Assembly (NCBI GenBank): GCA_035772735.1
Contig: JASDFA010000007.1
Coordinates: 88,722,001-88,786,000, forward strand
DNA from: Datura wrightii
Lineage: Eukaryota > Streptophyta > Magnoliopsida > Solanales > Solanaceae
Direction: 5' to 3'
Length of the DNA: 64,000 bases
Below, piece by piece: positions 1 to 11,890 of the stretch. Both the position numbers and the translations under genes were made by a program. Each line of letters begins with the position of its first letter. The stretch's first letter is position 1. The notes beneath the pieces were generated by a model. The model was not told the DNA's origin. It made no database searches and saw only the letters and a program-made list of their open reading frames with translations.

Positions 1-1464
1 GGGGCATGTAAACACAATTTCGCTCTCTCTCCCAAAAGAATTCACATGCATCATATCATGACCCATAAGCTTGCCCTTAGTGTATTACTCCACTAATATA
101 AAGAAGTGCGATGTAAGATCACGTAGGACTTTAACTGGTTGTAATGGAAGCTACGGAACTAGTAAATATTGGGTTAGCCAATAATAGCCACTAGCATCCT
201 TAAGCGCCTTTTCAACACATCCCATCAACTCATGGACATTGTTTCTTTTTTTTCATCATCCCATTCTTGATGTTTTTCTTTAGTTTGGCCCATCATATTA
301 AGCACACTTGACACAACAACAAAGATTATTCATGCACCTTCATTAAAGTTTATTTATAGCAAGTGCACCTTCAACCTTTTCTTTTCTTCTATCACTCTGC
401 TTTTCTTTTTCTTTTCACCATTCTCACTCTTTGACACTTTGGGAAAATGATTTTCTCTTCTTAAGCGCTTAAGAGTTTTGTATAGACTTTAAGGTTAATG
501 AAAAGAAGGGATTAAGCTCGGTTTACACTTTATGACAAAAGAAAAAATAATAGGCTAAAGGCTCAACGGGCTGACTAGGGTATACAATCAAGGTGGGTAC
601 AACAAGGAAAAATAGAAACTTTCGGTTAAAACAGAGAAATGCCTACATCCTTTCCTACAATACACCTCCTTCATTTCGTTTTGTACACACACCAGGCAAG
701 TTCTAGACACTTCACAACAGCATGGAATAACAACACCTCACTTCACACTTTTTGCACATGCTCAATTCAAGATGTATTCACAGACTCTTCAATCAGCTAA
801 TTACAGGAATTCAAGCATTAAGCCTCAATCACACTGAATCGAACTCTATGGCCTAGTTATCTCAACATATTTACCAAGTTGCATGCTTTCATACGAATCA
901 CCTTTGCATTTTAAATATCATGTACAACATGCAACCAGAATTTCGCAACCATATAGTACTACAGGTTTTGGGATGCAACCCACCAAGCAAAAGAAAAAAA
1001 ACTAAAAATTATTTGAAAAAATCTACTCCTAACGACTACATTTCCCTTAAGACGGTCGTCATCCATCCATCATAGGGAACGGTCACTAACTAAGACTTCG
1101 GTTCAATGGGACCATTCTCGGTAAAAGAACCAAAAACAAATGCCGAGAAACCCAAGAAGTAAAAAAATGTTGAAAATATCGATCATTTCGATAACAAAAA
1201 TATGTACTAAAGATTTTAAAAGTATCGATCATTTCGATAACAAAAATATATACAAAATCAGCTAGCAACATTCAACAACACACATCAAATTCACATAAAT
1301 TTACACATACAGAACAACAACTTAACATATCATCAATCACAGGGAACAACCAAATTTCACATGCATGGCAACAGAGTAGAGCATGCATACATACAGCACA
1401 GCCCAACACCTAACTACTCCCACCCCACACTTAGCTCAAACACTGTCCCCAGTGTTCATAAAAA
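1..1464 (-). other. 3' untranslated region of element A
   Basis: No coding capacity was found. The stretch is collinear with 42423-44009 of copy C. It contains two copies of the 15-mer ATCGATCATTTCGAT (1178-1192 and 1224-1238), also duplicated in copy C, and a PPT-like tract (minus-strand AAGTGTGGGGT at 1422-1432) 32 bp beyond the ORF2 stop. The small ORFs here are AT-rich chance frames. Confidence 0.7.
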
Positions 1465-2721
1465 TTAAAATAGCACAAAATCGGGTGGTGGAACTCCCTG
1501 ATCAATCAAAGTACTCCACTTCTTCATCGGGTGCTGCTGCTTCATCTCCCATGTCTGAATCGCCCCGTCGTCATCATCGGACTCCACATCGGAGTCCTCC
1601 CGACGTGTCTCCTCGTCTGTGGGGACATCATCATCCGTGGACTCTACAAATGCTGGCCCCACTCGGCATAGAGCCCTGGCGTTTTTGCCAAAGGGGTAGT
1701 CTAGCTCGAGCTGCCATAGCTCCTCCTCTGTCGCCGGCCACCCGCCTATCCTCAGCTGGAGCATCTGCATCCCATACATGCGAGCCATATACTGGTCATC
1801 ACGAGCATGTCGCTCGCCAAGTGTAAGCACTGGCCCGTGGATGGTGTCGGGTGCCTTAGTTTTAGTAACATCCAAGGCCCGCCGCTCCATCTGCGGGATA
1901 TAGTCAAGGGCCTCCTCCTCGACATCTAGGCCCCTGAGGAAGGTGGTGAGTAGTCCACCAAAGCCATACATGTGCCCCTGATGCAACCGAGCTCTCTTCA
2001 TGGCGGAGATAATCACCGCCCCCACGTTGATCTCCAGCCCTTTCATTAGGGCGTACACCAGGCATACACGATCCCGGGTTACATCTGTCATATGTACCCC
2101 CGGGATTAGGCATGAGCAGACTATCTTCAGCCAGATTCGGGCTTCCCTGTTCATCTGTGAATATGGCAAAGTCTGATGGTAGCCCCTCTCTTTGTGTCTG
2201 CTCCATCTAGCTGTCGATCGGGTCCCACACAATGTGCGTCTGATGTACGCATATGGTGGGGTAATGTTCAGCTGTCAGAGTACGTGGGCGTCTATGTCCC
2301 GCGCTCCTATGATGGCATTGAGGTGGTGGGGCTCCAAAGTGACTATTTGCCCTCTGATTTTGATGGTGTGACTTCTGATCGTCGGGTTCCAGTTGGCATA
2401 GAATTCCCAAACCAAGTGCAAGTTACATTCCTTGGGCTCTTCAAAGATGAAGTTGAGCCCAGCTACCTCGATCCGGTGGACCATCCTAGATAACTCCTGT
2501 GCCAATGGTTCCCGTGCTATATGCTGCTCGGGGAAATATTTGTTTTCTTTGTGCTTTGCGTACCACTTTTTCCCCTCATCCGTCACCCATCTTGTTCCGT
2601 ATTGGCGGCGTTGGCCGCGTGGAACTGCTGGTGCTGCTGGGACTGCTGTGCCCAGTCTGATTTGCTTCCTTCTGGTGCCCAAAGTTGATGCGCCTTTCCC
2701 TTTCTCTTGCCTGCTTGCCAT
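1465..2721 (-). pseudogene. ORF2 of element A, putative plant transposon-protein domain, one nonsense mutation
   Basis: The start chosen is the ATG of MASRQ, conserved in copies C and D. The N-terminus is short, basic and Gly/Ala-rich. The middle has the EFYANW...IRG...LNAIIG signature that I associate with the Pfam family 'putative plant transposon protein' (Transposase_32). The C-terminus is acidic, with runs of D and E. Its biochemical function is not established, and I see no catalytic triad. A TGA at 2275-2277 replaces the Arg codon present in copies B and C; the frame is otherwise continuous on both sides. Near the C-terminus the acidic tail changes frame relative to copy C. It sits downstream of gag-pro in the same transcript sense, where an autonomous element would carry pol. 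Confidence 0.75.
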
Positions 2722-4064
2722 TTTACCTATCAACCCAAGTAGACAAGATCAATGTTAAGCTAACGGATATTAACTTCGGCTAAGGTCGGGTTAAGCTAGG
2801 TCACCCCACACTTAATCCTTAGCTACAGTTACAACAATACGGCAAGATCATACTTATTTACACACAATAACCAACTATACAATCATGCTTAGTGCGTTCG
2901 AAGAATTCGACGGTATATCTTCTGTGTACTACTCAGACTTCATACAGCTAATCACAATCACTACCATCGCTAACATTTTAACCCATCACACTTAGCAAGG
3001 AAAAACAAAGAAATGAAAACAACAACAAAAATTTATCTACACGAACCTATACAACCAACCAAATTCTTACAAATTTCAATATTCCCCTAACCCGAGAATC
3101 CGTCGTTCTATCAACATCCTAACAATTAGTACATCGACTCATCTCATTTAACATGTACATCCCGGCATAAAATACACAAGTTCACTACATTTTCACTTCA
3201 AATTCAAAAACAAGCCCTAGAAATGATATTATCAAGAAATTCGATTAATTTATGCAATTGACGAGTTCAAGCAATCATAACGACATTCTGAACATTCATC
3301 AACAAAAATTAAATTGAATTCATGATTAATTTCTACTTAGGGCAATTTAGCTCACCTCACATGCTCAATTTCGAAGAAATTCAACAAGAATGGAGGTGGA
3401 ACCGAAGAACATACCTTGAAGTTGAAGAATTTACGCAAATTAGATGATTTTCTACACCTCCTCCGTGCCACGTTGAAGGGGGATGGGTTTTGGGGGTTTT
3501 GGTCGCAGAGTGATTGAAAATTAAGAGAAAGGGAGGGTTTTTCGAGGTTAAAAAGTAGTAAAATCGCGCGGGTCACCCGGCGACCTGGTGTGACCCATCG
3601 CGATATACACGACAACGTGTCACAGAGTGCATCGCGGTGCACTGCCTCCGTGACACGGAGCCATCGTGAGCGTGTTCTGGAAATTTTTAAAAAATCCGGA
3701 TTATACCTCAACGTGTCACGGAGGGTAACGCGGAGGTCCACCTCCGTGACACGGAGCTATCGCCCCAGCTCACTGTTTTGCCACTTTTTGTTAATTTTCA
3801 TACCTCGACTTTTCCTTTGTGATTTCATGCATATTTTCCTCCGTTTGACCTGAAATTCATCTCACTAAACAAAATTGGTTAGACTTATAGGTTTTGCTCT
3901 AACTAAAAATAAAACACAAACAAAAACTAAAATTTTGTAGTAAATTAAGAAAAATAAAAAAAGAAAAATCTATTTACACTTTACAAAAAAGAAAGAAAAA
4001 ATTTTTCCACGGGTTGCCTCCCGTGCAGCGCCTGGTTTACCGTCGCGGCTCGACGTCATTAAGC
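2722..4064 (-). other. Spacer between gag-pro and ORF2 of element A
   Basis: No ORF here is conserved among copies. It holds a PPT-like tract (2803-2813 on plus, ACCCCACACTT) 82 bp upstream of ORF2 and two GC-rich hairpins (listed separately). The block at 4005-4060 resembles the end of gag-pro in the other copies and ends in a conserved GC-rich stretch. The remainder is AT-rich. Confidence 0.6.
3616..3753 (-). repeat. Pair of GC-rich inverted repeats in the internal spacer of A
   Basis: Two foldback units occur: 3616-3657 and 3712-3753. Arms are CGTGTCACGGAGG and its reverse complement, with one mismatch in the first unit. Each loop contains a CGCGG-type core. The same pair is present at the same position in B, C and D. 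Confidence 0.85.
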
Positions 4065-6460
4065 TCAGTTGTCCTCTAGGGTGATGGACGATTTCTCTTG
4101 ATCACTGTCCTCCCCCCAGTATTGCTTACACCGATCCGGTGGTTTTCCCATTAATTCTCGTGAATCCTTCATCTGCTCATCATCACCTTGATCAATCACA
4201 TTGATCACCGAGAGTTCTTCGTGCACCATCGGGAGCTTGGATGCCTTGTACACATCGAACATCTCCACCTTGTCGTGTGCTCGCATTGTTAGCTGCCCCG
4301 CAGCTACGTCAATTAGTGCTTTTCCGGTCGCCAAGAAAGGACGTCCCAAATTAAATGGGACTTCCGCGTCTGGTTCAAAATCTAGCACGACAAAATCTAC
4401 CGGGAATATTAGGGAGCCAACTTGCACTAGAACGTCCTCTACAATGCCATCAGGTCTTGCTAAGGACCGATCCTCCAACTGCATGATCACAGTTGTGGGT
4501 CTAGGACTCCCTAGATCCAACTTTTTGAATACCGAAGACGGCATCAAATTTATGCTCGCTCCCAAATCACACAATCCACAAGCTCGGATGCTCTGCCCAA
4601 TAGTAATCTGGATAGTAAAGCTCCCAGAGTCTTTGAGCTTTGTGGGCAGTCTATTTTGAATCCGAGAAGTGCACTCCTACGTTAGAGCCATCGTAGCATA
4701 CTCAGTCAACCGACTTTTGTTTGCCACGATGTCCTTTATATACTTAGCATATTTCGGCACTCCCTGCAAAACATCAACAAGAGGTAAGTTAATATGTACC
4801 TGTTTCAGCACCTCCATGAATTTCTTGAAACACGCCTCCTCCTTGTGTTTCATTAATCGTTGAGGGAACGGGGGTGGAGGTCTTTCTGATTCAGCTTCCT
4901 TAGTCTTCCCCCTTTCAGTACTTTGCTCCCTCTCAATTTCTGCTGCTCCCGATTGTTGAGGTGGTCTTTCTGGTTCCACCTCTTTCAGCTGCAAACCACT
5001 CCTTGTGGTCACTGCAATTACCGGCTTGGGATTGGGATCCGTGTCGCTCGGCCGTCCTCCTCTAGGCCTTGTGTTTTGGGCTCCAGCAAATTGCCCAAAT
5101 TGATATTCAAGTGCCTTGGTAGCTAACTGGTTGTTTTTCACTTCGGCTGCCAATTTCACATAGTCAGCCTGCAATTGAGCTTGGTTAGCTATCATGGTCT
5201 TGAACATCTCCTCAATGCTGGGTGATGGTGGTAGAGGAGGTGCATTGTTGTTTCTGAATTGTGCTTGATAATTCTACTGCCCTCCTTGGTTCCTTTGCAC
5301 ACCCTGACCCGAACTTTGCCCCTGATGGTTGTTGCTACCCCATGAGAAATTAGGGTGATTCCTCCAATTGGAATTGTAGCTATTACCATATTGTTGGTGG
5401 TTCCTTTGCACATTACCCACAAAGTTTACTGAGTCAGGATTGGCTCCACAACACTCAGACGAGTGCTCACTGCTTCCACACACTTCACACCACATCTGCT
5501 GCACAGCATTCACTGGGGCTTGAGGCTGGTTCATTGTCATGTTGCTGAAGTAGGTGTTAAGTTGATTTTGCAATGCAGCTATCTGTGCAGCGATAGCTGT
5601 AAACCCATCCACTTTGAGCACTCCTGCTGCTTTCCTTGTCCCGCCTCTTGACAAATCATCATTCCATTCCGGATTGCCCTGCGAAATGTGGTTCAACAAG
5701 GTGTACAGCTCCTCATAAGTTTTCTCCAGCGCTTGTCCTCCAGCTGCTGAGTCTAGCAATATTTTGGTGTGGGGTTCCAAACCCTCTATAAAAGTGTGTA
5801 CCAGCACATCATTGGACTGATGATGATGAGGACAATCCCGCAACATGGACTTAAATCTCTCCCAGGCCTGATATAAATTTTCTCCCTCCCTCTGTTTGAA
5901 ACTTAGAATCTGACTTCTAAGTCTTGCTGTTTTACCGGAGGGAAAAAACAGTATCAAGAATTTCCTTGCAAGATCATCCCACGTAGAAATAGAATTCGGT
6001 GGCTCAGCTTTCAACCACCTCTTGGCTTCTCCCAATAGTGAGAATGGGAACAATTTAAGCCGTACATAATCTGATGACACTCCAGCGGGGATGTAGTGTC
6101 ACTTATCTCCAAAAAATTTTGGAGATGCTGCTGTGGATCTTCATGAGGGAGACCGGTAAACTGCCCGCTAGTGTGCAGCAACTGCACCATATTCTACTTA
6201 AGTTCAAACCTCCCTCCTGGCTCAGGTTTGCGGATGCTAGATGTGACATTATTAGCATGTGGGATTGCCACCTCGCGAACCGGCCGAGCTGCTACTTCTT
6301 CGGGCACTAACACTGCCCGTACTACCGGTGGATTCTGTTGTTGCTCCATGATCGTCTGTCTGAGCAACTGCAGCTTTCTTTGTAGAGCTTCTCTCCGTTT
6401 ACTGTGAAATATTCTTTCTGGCTCTATATACGAGTCCACCAGCTCCTTGTCTCTTGCCAG
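4065..6460 (-). pseudogene. gag-protease of element A (Athila-like), broken
   Basis: Homologous to the 780-codon ORF of element D. In order: N-terminal EPER...RREALQ region, retrotransposon gag domain with the RDCPHHHQSN motif, CX2CX4HX4C knuckle (CEVCGSSEHSSECC), a proline run (LPPPSP), the VTTRSGLQLKE region and a retropepsin-like domain with DLGASINLMPSSVF as active site. It is fragmented into frames covering 6194-6439, 5274-6080, 4677-5207 and 4065-4574, so at least three frameshift or stop lesions separate them. The start is taken at the conserved CTG (plus-strand CAG 6458-6460), because no in-frame ATG precedes the conserved N-terminus. Gag would form particles and protease would mature Gag; pol would have to come from another element. 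Confidence 0.85.
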
Positions 6461-6570
6461 TGTTCAACAGAAATTAAGTCTGCAAAATACAGGCGAAGAC
6501 CAAGTTGTCAACACTAAGAAAATAAAAATACAGTAAATTAACACTTAAAACAAATTCACCAATTGCCAAG

Positions 6571-6588
6571 TCCCCGGCAATGACGCCA
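6571..6588 (-). other. Primer-binding site, tRNA-Asp, element A
   Basis: On minus the sequence reads TGGCGTCATTGCCGGGGA. It differs at two positions from the 3' end complement of plant tRNA-Asp(GTC) that copies B, C and D match exactly. It lies 6 bp inside the LTR. Confidence 0.85.
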
Positions 6589-7498
6589 AAAACTTGTTCG
6601 TGTGATTTGTGGGGTATATAAAACGACACGCAAGTGCACGTGGTTGAACAAGTAGTAAAGTGGCTGTAGTAAGCCAAGTATCGATCCCACAGGGACTGGG
6701 ATGAAGTGCAATTTGCTCAAGTGTACTATATTTCCATTCTAAAAATGCAGACAACAGTGTAACCAAGAGTTTGATATTTTGTTTTATAATTTTTTATGCT
6801 AAAGCTAAAACGATTATCTACTGAGTCTAAACTATGAATGAGAGCATGCTGAGGTTAAACGAACATGTAATGAAATTAATTATCATCATAATTTGGTTAA
6901 TCTTTTCCTCCGGTTGCTATCCAAGAACATTTGTCAAGAGATTAAAACTCTCATATTTAACCTCACTTAAGAATTATGAACCATCCACCTACATTTCTGT
7001 GATTAAATGCAATTCATGTTCTAGCCATACAAACCCGGTTCCTAAATTGACTAATATGACTTTCAAGTATATTTTTATCCTGAAAGTAAATCAATTCTCA
7101 ATTTTCCCAAACCAAGTAAAGAACATATCCTATTAATTCACAACTTTCCAATTTCTTGCTCTCTCGAGTGAAACCGGACTTTTTAGATGTACATTAACGT
7201 AGGCCACACATTAATGCAGTAAGAACAAGAATTAATAGAACAACCATGGAAGAAAAGATGAAAAACCAAAGAATCAATGATCACATTTCATCACAATTGT
7301 TCATAACCTCAGCAAGAAGAGGAATTAGCCACTCATTTGTGGATTAAACATCTTTAAATGAGTGTTAATCATACAAGCAATTGAATACAAGAAGAAGGAA
7401 AGAGAGAAAAACCCTGAGAATTTCGTCCCCTCAACTGCCTGTAACCCACGTTCTTGCTCCACCAAGTCAGAATATTGAAAAATGAACCTAAGTGTTCT

Positions 7499-7506
7499 AT
7501 TTATAC
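7499..7506 (-). promoter_or_regulatory. Putative TATA box in LTR A
   Basis: Minus strand reads TATAAATA, at the same LTR position in all four copies. Transcription would start roughly 30 bp further along the minus strand. Confidence 0.6.
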
Positions 7507-7538
7507 TGCTGGGAATTTTTCCCGGAATAACGAGCAAC

Positions 7539-7778
7539 GTGTCACGGAGTGCATCGCGGAGCACTGCCTCCGTGACACGCTATGGACGCGGACCTTCACT
7601 GGAACTGGGGGTCCAGGAATTAAAGCCCAATGTGGCACGGTGTGCAATGCGGAGCCAAGCCACCGTGCCACGGACCGGACGCGGACCCTCTCTGGAATTT
7701 GGGCGAAATTTCCCTATCCATGCAGAAGGCCTCCGCGATGGCAGCGTGACACGGCTCCATCGTGGAGCCCCTTTATTT
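7539..7778 (-). repeat. Cluster of GC-rich inverted repeats in LTR A
   Basis: Three foldbacks match those mapped precisely in LTR C. The first has arms CGTGTCACGGA and TCCGTGACACG around a loop that itself contains GTGC/GCAC. The others are built on CGTGGCACGG-type and CTCCGCGATGG-type arms, with some drift. Confidence 0.75.
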
Positions 7779-8014
7779 CATGCTGTCCAATGCCTTGTCC
7801 CGTGCTCGCATCCAAGTCCAACCCCGATATCCTCCAACATGCATTTAAGCTTCCCAAAATTACATTTTACCTGCAAAACAATGCAAATCATGTTGGTTAG
7901 TATAAATTCACATTTTATTACCAATTACATGAGAATGTATACATATTGATAGATAAACAAGGCTAAAATGGCACTTTTGAGTATCACTTGGGCATATAAA
8001 TTTGCCCAAGATCA

Positions 8015-9185
8015 CTAATCAAATTCAGAACTCTATTTTAGTGGTCCACTAGGTGGTCATGACACTTTAGATAAGCAGATCTGACTAGCCCTAGGACCCC
8101 AATTTTAGATTATAGTTTGTTCTTTAGATGGTTACGACGCTTCAAGATAAGCAGCTCTGACTAGTCTTAGAACCCAGTTCCAGAATCCGGTCCGATAAGA
8201 CTCTCAAGGTTCTTTCAGATATGTATCCCTAACTAGTCTTGGGGCCCAGTTTCGAGCTATCAACTTATCATTCAGTCTAGGATTATCCAGTGGGACTAAG
8301 ACTTAACACCAAGCGGACAAGGGTTCTAGCGCACCCAGGTTCCCAGAAGTACGTTGCCACCATAGGTTACAGTTTTATTGGCCTCATGGCCCCAAACTCT
8401 TGTGATCAACCAGTCATGCATTTATACCCTAGCAAGGTATATTGGGTCCTATCGATGGGGTGTATATATCGGACATCACGTCTAGCTCACGTGGTTATAT
8501 ATCGGTTATAGACTCTCCCTCTAGTCAGCTCAGTTCAGTTTCAGATTAGTCTATTTAGTTCAATTCAGTTTAGTATCTCAGAAATAGGGCATGTCATAGA
8601 CCATCAGATAGTGTCTTTTAGACCATCTCAGTTATTACAGTTATTCAGCACAGTAGCTTCAGTTGGTCATTGCATGTCTTTTCAGTCCAGCACTTTTAGT
8701 TCTTGTGTATGGTTTCTCTCACTTACTCAGTACATTTGAAGTACTGATGCAAACTTTTATGTTGTATCATTTTATGATACAACTGTAGGATCTCAGTTTC
8801 AGCCTCGCTAGTCGATCGCTCTCAGAAGACTTTTAGCAGTTCTAAGTGGTGAGTCCTCATATTTCGAGGATGAAGATTATTTTACTCAGATTTGTTTTCT
8901 TCTATTTAGATTAGAGTTAGTTGGGGGATTGTCCCAGCAACTCATTAGTTGTAGTGGTTTTCAAACACAAATTTGGTTTTTCAAACTTGTAGTTTTGTTT
9001 AAATGTTTTTAAACATTATGAATCAACTTCATTCTCTTAAATGTCTATATTTTTATTTTAAACTTCCTCCATATATGTTTATATGTTTATTTAGAATGCC
9101 ATTGTATGACAATCAAGGGTTGACTTGGGATTACTTGTGACTCCAAGTATCGTGTCCCATCTAGGGTGTAAGCTCGGGCATGACA
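8015..9185 (+). repeat. 3' part of the 5' LTR of gypsy element E1
   Basis: About 1.17 kb, ending GGGCATGACA directly before a Met-tRNA primer site. It is collinear with 29300-30474. Its 5' part is displaced by element A, which begins at 8014. No gene is present; short ORFs here also occur in the second LTR copy and are not conserved as protein. Confidence 0.8.
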
Positions 9186-9189
9186 AACT

Positions 9190-9201
9190 TGGTATCAGAG
9201 C
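9190..9201 (+). other. Primer-binding site, initiator Met-tRNA, element E1
   Basis: The sequence is TGGTATCAGAGC, complementary to the 3' end of plant tRNA-iMet, 4 bp after the LTR end. The same site is seen in E3 and in the viral units. Confidence 0.9.
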
Positions 9202-9399
9202 ACTAGGTTTAGAGTATCCTCGGATGTCTGAAAGCCGCATCAAGTAGAGTCCTGTGGTGTGAAGCGCGCCACACTTATCACGGGGAGGCTACGATATGTT
9301 ATTAGGAAAACTCCCTTATATTCATACTCTTTATCGTGCATTGAAATTCAATTCCATAATTGTTCTCCTAACTTGTGCTCTATTTCATTTCAGTGAATC

Positions 9400-11269
9400 A
9401 TGCCTCTGTGACGTGGTAACGGAAGAAGGGTCGGTAATGCTCACCGACCTCCCCACCAGCCTCTGCAGCCCTTCAGAACGACTTAGTGTCTACCGCAGAG
9501 TTCAGGGCCACTATCCAGCTGCTCACTCAAACAGTTACTGACAAAGTGAACCATCAGGTTGTTCCAATCGACAACAATGGATCTGCAGTAGCTGCCTAAG
9601 TTTGGGATTTCACTTGGATGAACCCTTCAGATTTTTACGGATCTAGGGTGGGAGAGGACCCACAAGGATTTGTGGATGAGATTAAAAATATCACCCGAAT
9701 TATGGGTGTCAGTCCCTTAGAGGCTGCCGACTTGGCTGTCTACCAGTTGAAAGGGGTAGCCTAGGTCTAGTACGAATTGTGGAAGGAAGGAAGGCTAGCG
9801 GAAGTAGGACTAGTGGAATGGGAGGAGTTCACTACAGCCTTCCTGGACGATATTTTCCCTTAAGAGCTTAGGGAGGTAAAAGTAGCGGAATTTATGAATT
9901 TGAGACAGGAAAACAGGACAATAGAATAATATGCTCTGGAGATCACCAAGTTGTCCAAATACGCTTCAGATATGGTGGCCGAGCCAAGGGCTCGCATGCT
10001 AAAGTTTGTTAATGGGGTGTCGAACCTGGTGCTCAAAGAGTGCAGGATAGTGATACTGATTAAGGATATTGACCTCTCCAGCCTTATTGTTTATGCCCAG
10101 CAAATTGAGGTAGAAAAATTGAGGGACATGTAGCGAAAGAACAAGCGGTAAAGGACTGGCCAATCAGATTATGGCCACCAGAGGTCTGGCAATAGCAACT
10201 GCCCACAGAAGCAGAGGGCTCCAACACCCAGCTGCGCCCCTACCTTTGGTCCCGACAGGGTCGGAGGGGTGGAGCATCTGGCTCTCAGTCCCAGAACTAT
10301 AGTGTAGGCAACAGGTATCCAGCTTTCCCAAATGTGGCAATAACCACCCAGGAGAGTGTCTTCATAGTCGAGAGGGTTGTTTTGGTTGTGGACATCTTGT
10401 CATCAACTTAAGAAATGCCAGTCAGTAGGACGAGGAAAGTCACAATCCACTTCCTTAACAGCTCCATTAGGCTGACCATCTCAGCATGCCAGCCCTTCAG
10501 GTATGGATGTTGGCTAGCGCCAAAACCATTTTTATGCATTGTCTTCTCGTCAGGATTAAGAGAGCTCACCTGACGTGGTCACGAGTACGTTACGCCTTTT
10601 TCATCTAGACGTGTATGCCCTACTAGATTCAGGAGCCACTTTATCATTCGTGACTCCCTACGTAGTAGTACAGTTTGATATTAGTCCAGAGGTCCTATCA
10701 GAACCATTTTCAGTCTCCACCCTAGTTGGCTAGTCAGTTAGAGCCAGCCGGGTGTGTAGAAACTGCCCAGTCTCAGTCTTCAATAAGGTCATTCCAGATG
10801 ATCTTGTAGAATTAGACACGATCGATATTGAACTCATCCTTGGAATGGATTGGTTACACTCCGGTTATGCCTGAGTCGATTACAGAATTAGAATTGTCAA
10901 ATTTCAGTTTCCAAATAAACCAGTGCTAGAGTGGACAGGCTGTATTTCAGCGCCTAAGGGTTGGTTTAACCCAGGTTCCCAGATACTCAGCCCATCTCCA
11001 TCCCTCCTTAAAGAATGGCTCCAACTGAACTTAAGGAGTTGAAGGAGTAGCTAAAACATCTTCTTGATAAGGGTTTTATCAGACCCAACATCTCCCCCTG
11101 GGTGCTCTAGTACTATTCATGTGAAAGAAAGATGGTACCCTCAGAATGTGCATCGATTGCTGTCAGTTGAACAAGGTCACAGTCAAGAATAGGTATCCCC
11201 TACCCATAATTGATGACCTGTTCAACTAACTTCAAGGAGCCAACTATTTCTCCAAAAGAGATCTCAGGT
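9400..11269 (+). pseudogene. gag-protease-RT remnant of gypsy element E1 (Del/Tekay-like)
   Basis: Gag begins at an ATG followed at once by a stop. The gag core is readable as MNPSDFYGSRVGEDPQGFVD, then YQLKGVA, and AEFMNLRQ to about 10130 with several in-frame stops. A knuckle-like CGNNHPGEC...CFGCGH lies near 10340-10400 and loses its last Cys. A retropepsin with ALLDSGATLSFVTP follows (about 10620), then ILGMDWLHSGYA. RT starts near 11020 (LDKGFIRPNISPW). Compared with E2, a segment of roughly 150-200 bp between protease and RT is missing. RT stops at the KRDLRSG motif, where it joins element B. Non-functional. Confidence 0.8.
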
Positions 11270-11890
11270 CGGGATCAGGCAGGAACACACGATCGTAAGC
11301 CAAATTCTGGCTTCCCTATTCATTTGAGAGTAGGGCAGCGTCTGATGGTAGCCCCTCTCCTTATGCCTGCTCCATCGTGATGTAGAACGGACTCCACACA
11401 GTGTGCGTCTGATATCCGCATATGGTGGAGTGATGTTCAGCTGCCGGAGTACGTGGGTGTCTATGTCTCGAGACCCCAAAATGGCATTAAGGTGATGAGG
11501 CTCAAAGGTGACTACCTGCCCCCTTATCTTGACGGTGTGACTGCGGAGTGTCGGGTTCCAGTTGGCGTAGAACTCCCGAATCAGGTGGAGATTGCACTCC
11601 TTGGGCTCTTCAAAGATGAAGTTCAGCCCGACAGTGTCAATCCTGTGTACGATTCTAGGGAATTCCTGTGTCAACGGCTCCCTTGCAATGTGCTCCTCGG
11701 GGAAGTATTTGTTCTCCTTGTGCTTTGCGTACTATTTCTTCCCTTCGTCAATCACCCATCGGGTTCCGTATTGATGGCGTTGGCCGCGCGGAACCGCTGG
11801 TGCTGCTTGGACTGCTGTTCCCAGTCTAATTCTTTTCCTCCCGGCGCCCAATGTAGATGCGCCCTTTCCTTTGTATTGCCTGCTTTCCAT
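11270..11890 (-). pseudogene. ORF2 of element B, putative plant transposon-protein domain, truncated
   Basis: Starts MESRQYKGKG, the counterpart of MASRQDKGKG in D. The core EFYANW, KIRGQVV and LNAILGSRDID blocks are present, as is the continuous stretch after DTHVL that copy A breaks with a stop. A TAG near 11732 replaces the Trp of the KKWY motif. The frame ends at the deletion junction after CSCLIP, so about the last 140 residues, including the acidic tail, are absent. Function of the family is unknown. Confidence 0.75.

Larger units (their letters stand above)
1..8014 (-). mobile_element. Element A: non-autonomous Athila-like LTR element (5' part, truncated by window edge)
   Basis: Reading on the minus strand, the element starts with an LTR (TGATCTTGGG at 8014), then an Asp-tRNA primer site, a broken gag-protease ORF, a hairpin-bearing spacer, an ORF with the putative plant transposon-protein domain and a 3' untranslated region. 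Base 1 aligns by eye with about base 42423 of the complete copy C, so the missing part is only about 350 bp plus the 3' LTR. It was inserted into the 5' LTR of gypsy element E1: E1 LTR sequence resumes at 8015. No pol domains lie between the two ORFs or after them. Confidence 0.85.
6595..8014 (-). repeat. 5' LTR of element A
   Basis: The LTR is 1420 bp, begins TGATCTTGGG at 8014 and ends CGAACA at 6595, next to the primer site. It contains a TATA box (7499-7506), three GC-rich inverted repeats (7539-7778) and a conserved CACGTGCACTTGCGTG block close to its 3' end. Outside it, 8015 onward is gypsy LTR sequence. Confidence 0.88.

Noticed and set aside
1383..1826. 147-codon plus-strand ORF opposite ORF2 of A
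   Set aside because: Antisense shadow of the acidic ORF2 region; the equivalent frame in C (43958-44458) has a different, Pro/His-rich sequence with no independent conservation signal.
4201..4659. 152-codon plus-strand ORF opposite the protease of A
   Set aside because: Appears opposite the protease in A, B, C and D because the protease codons are conserved; no domain of its own.
9190..9201. Possible tRNA gene near the Met-tRNA matches
   Set aside because: Only the 12-base 3'-end complement is present at each site (9190, 15667, 23522, 54362), with no cloverleaf; these are primer sites.
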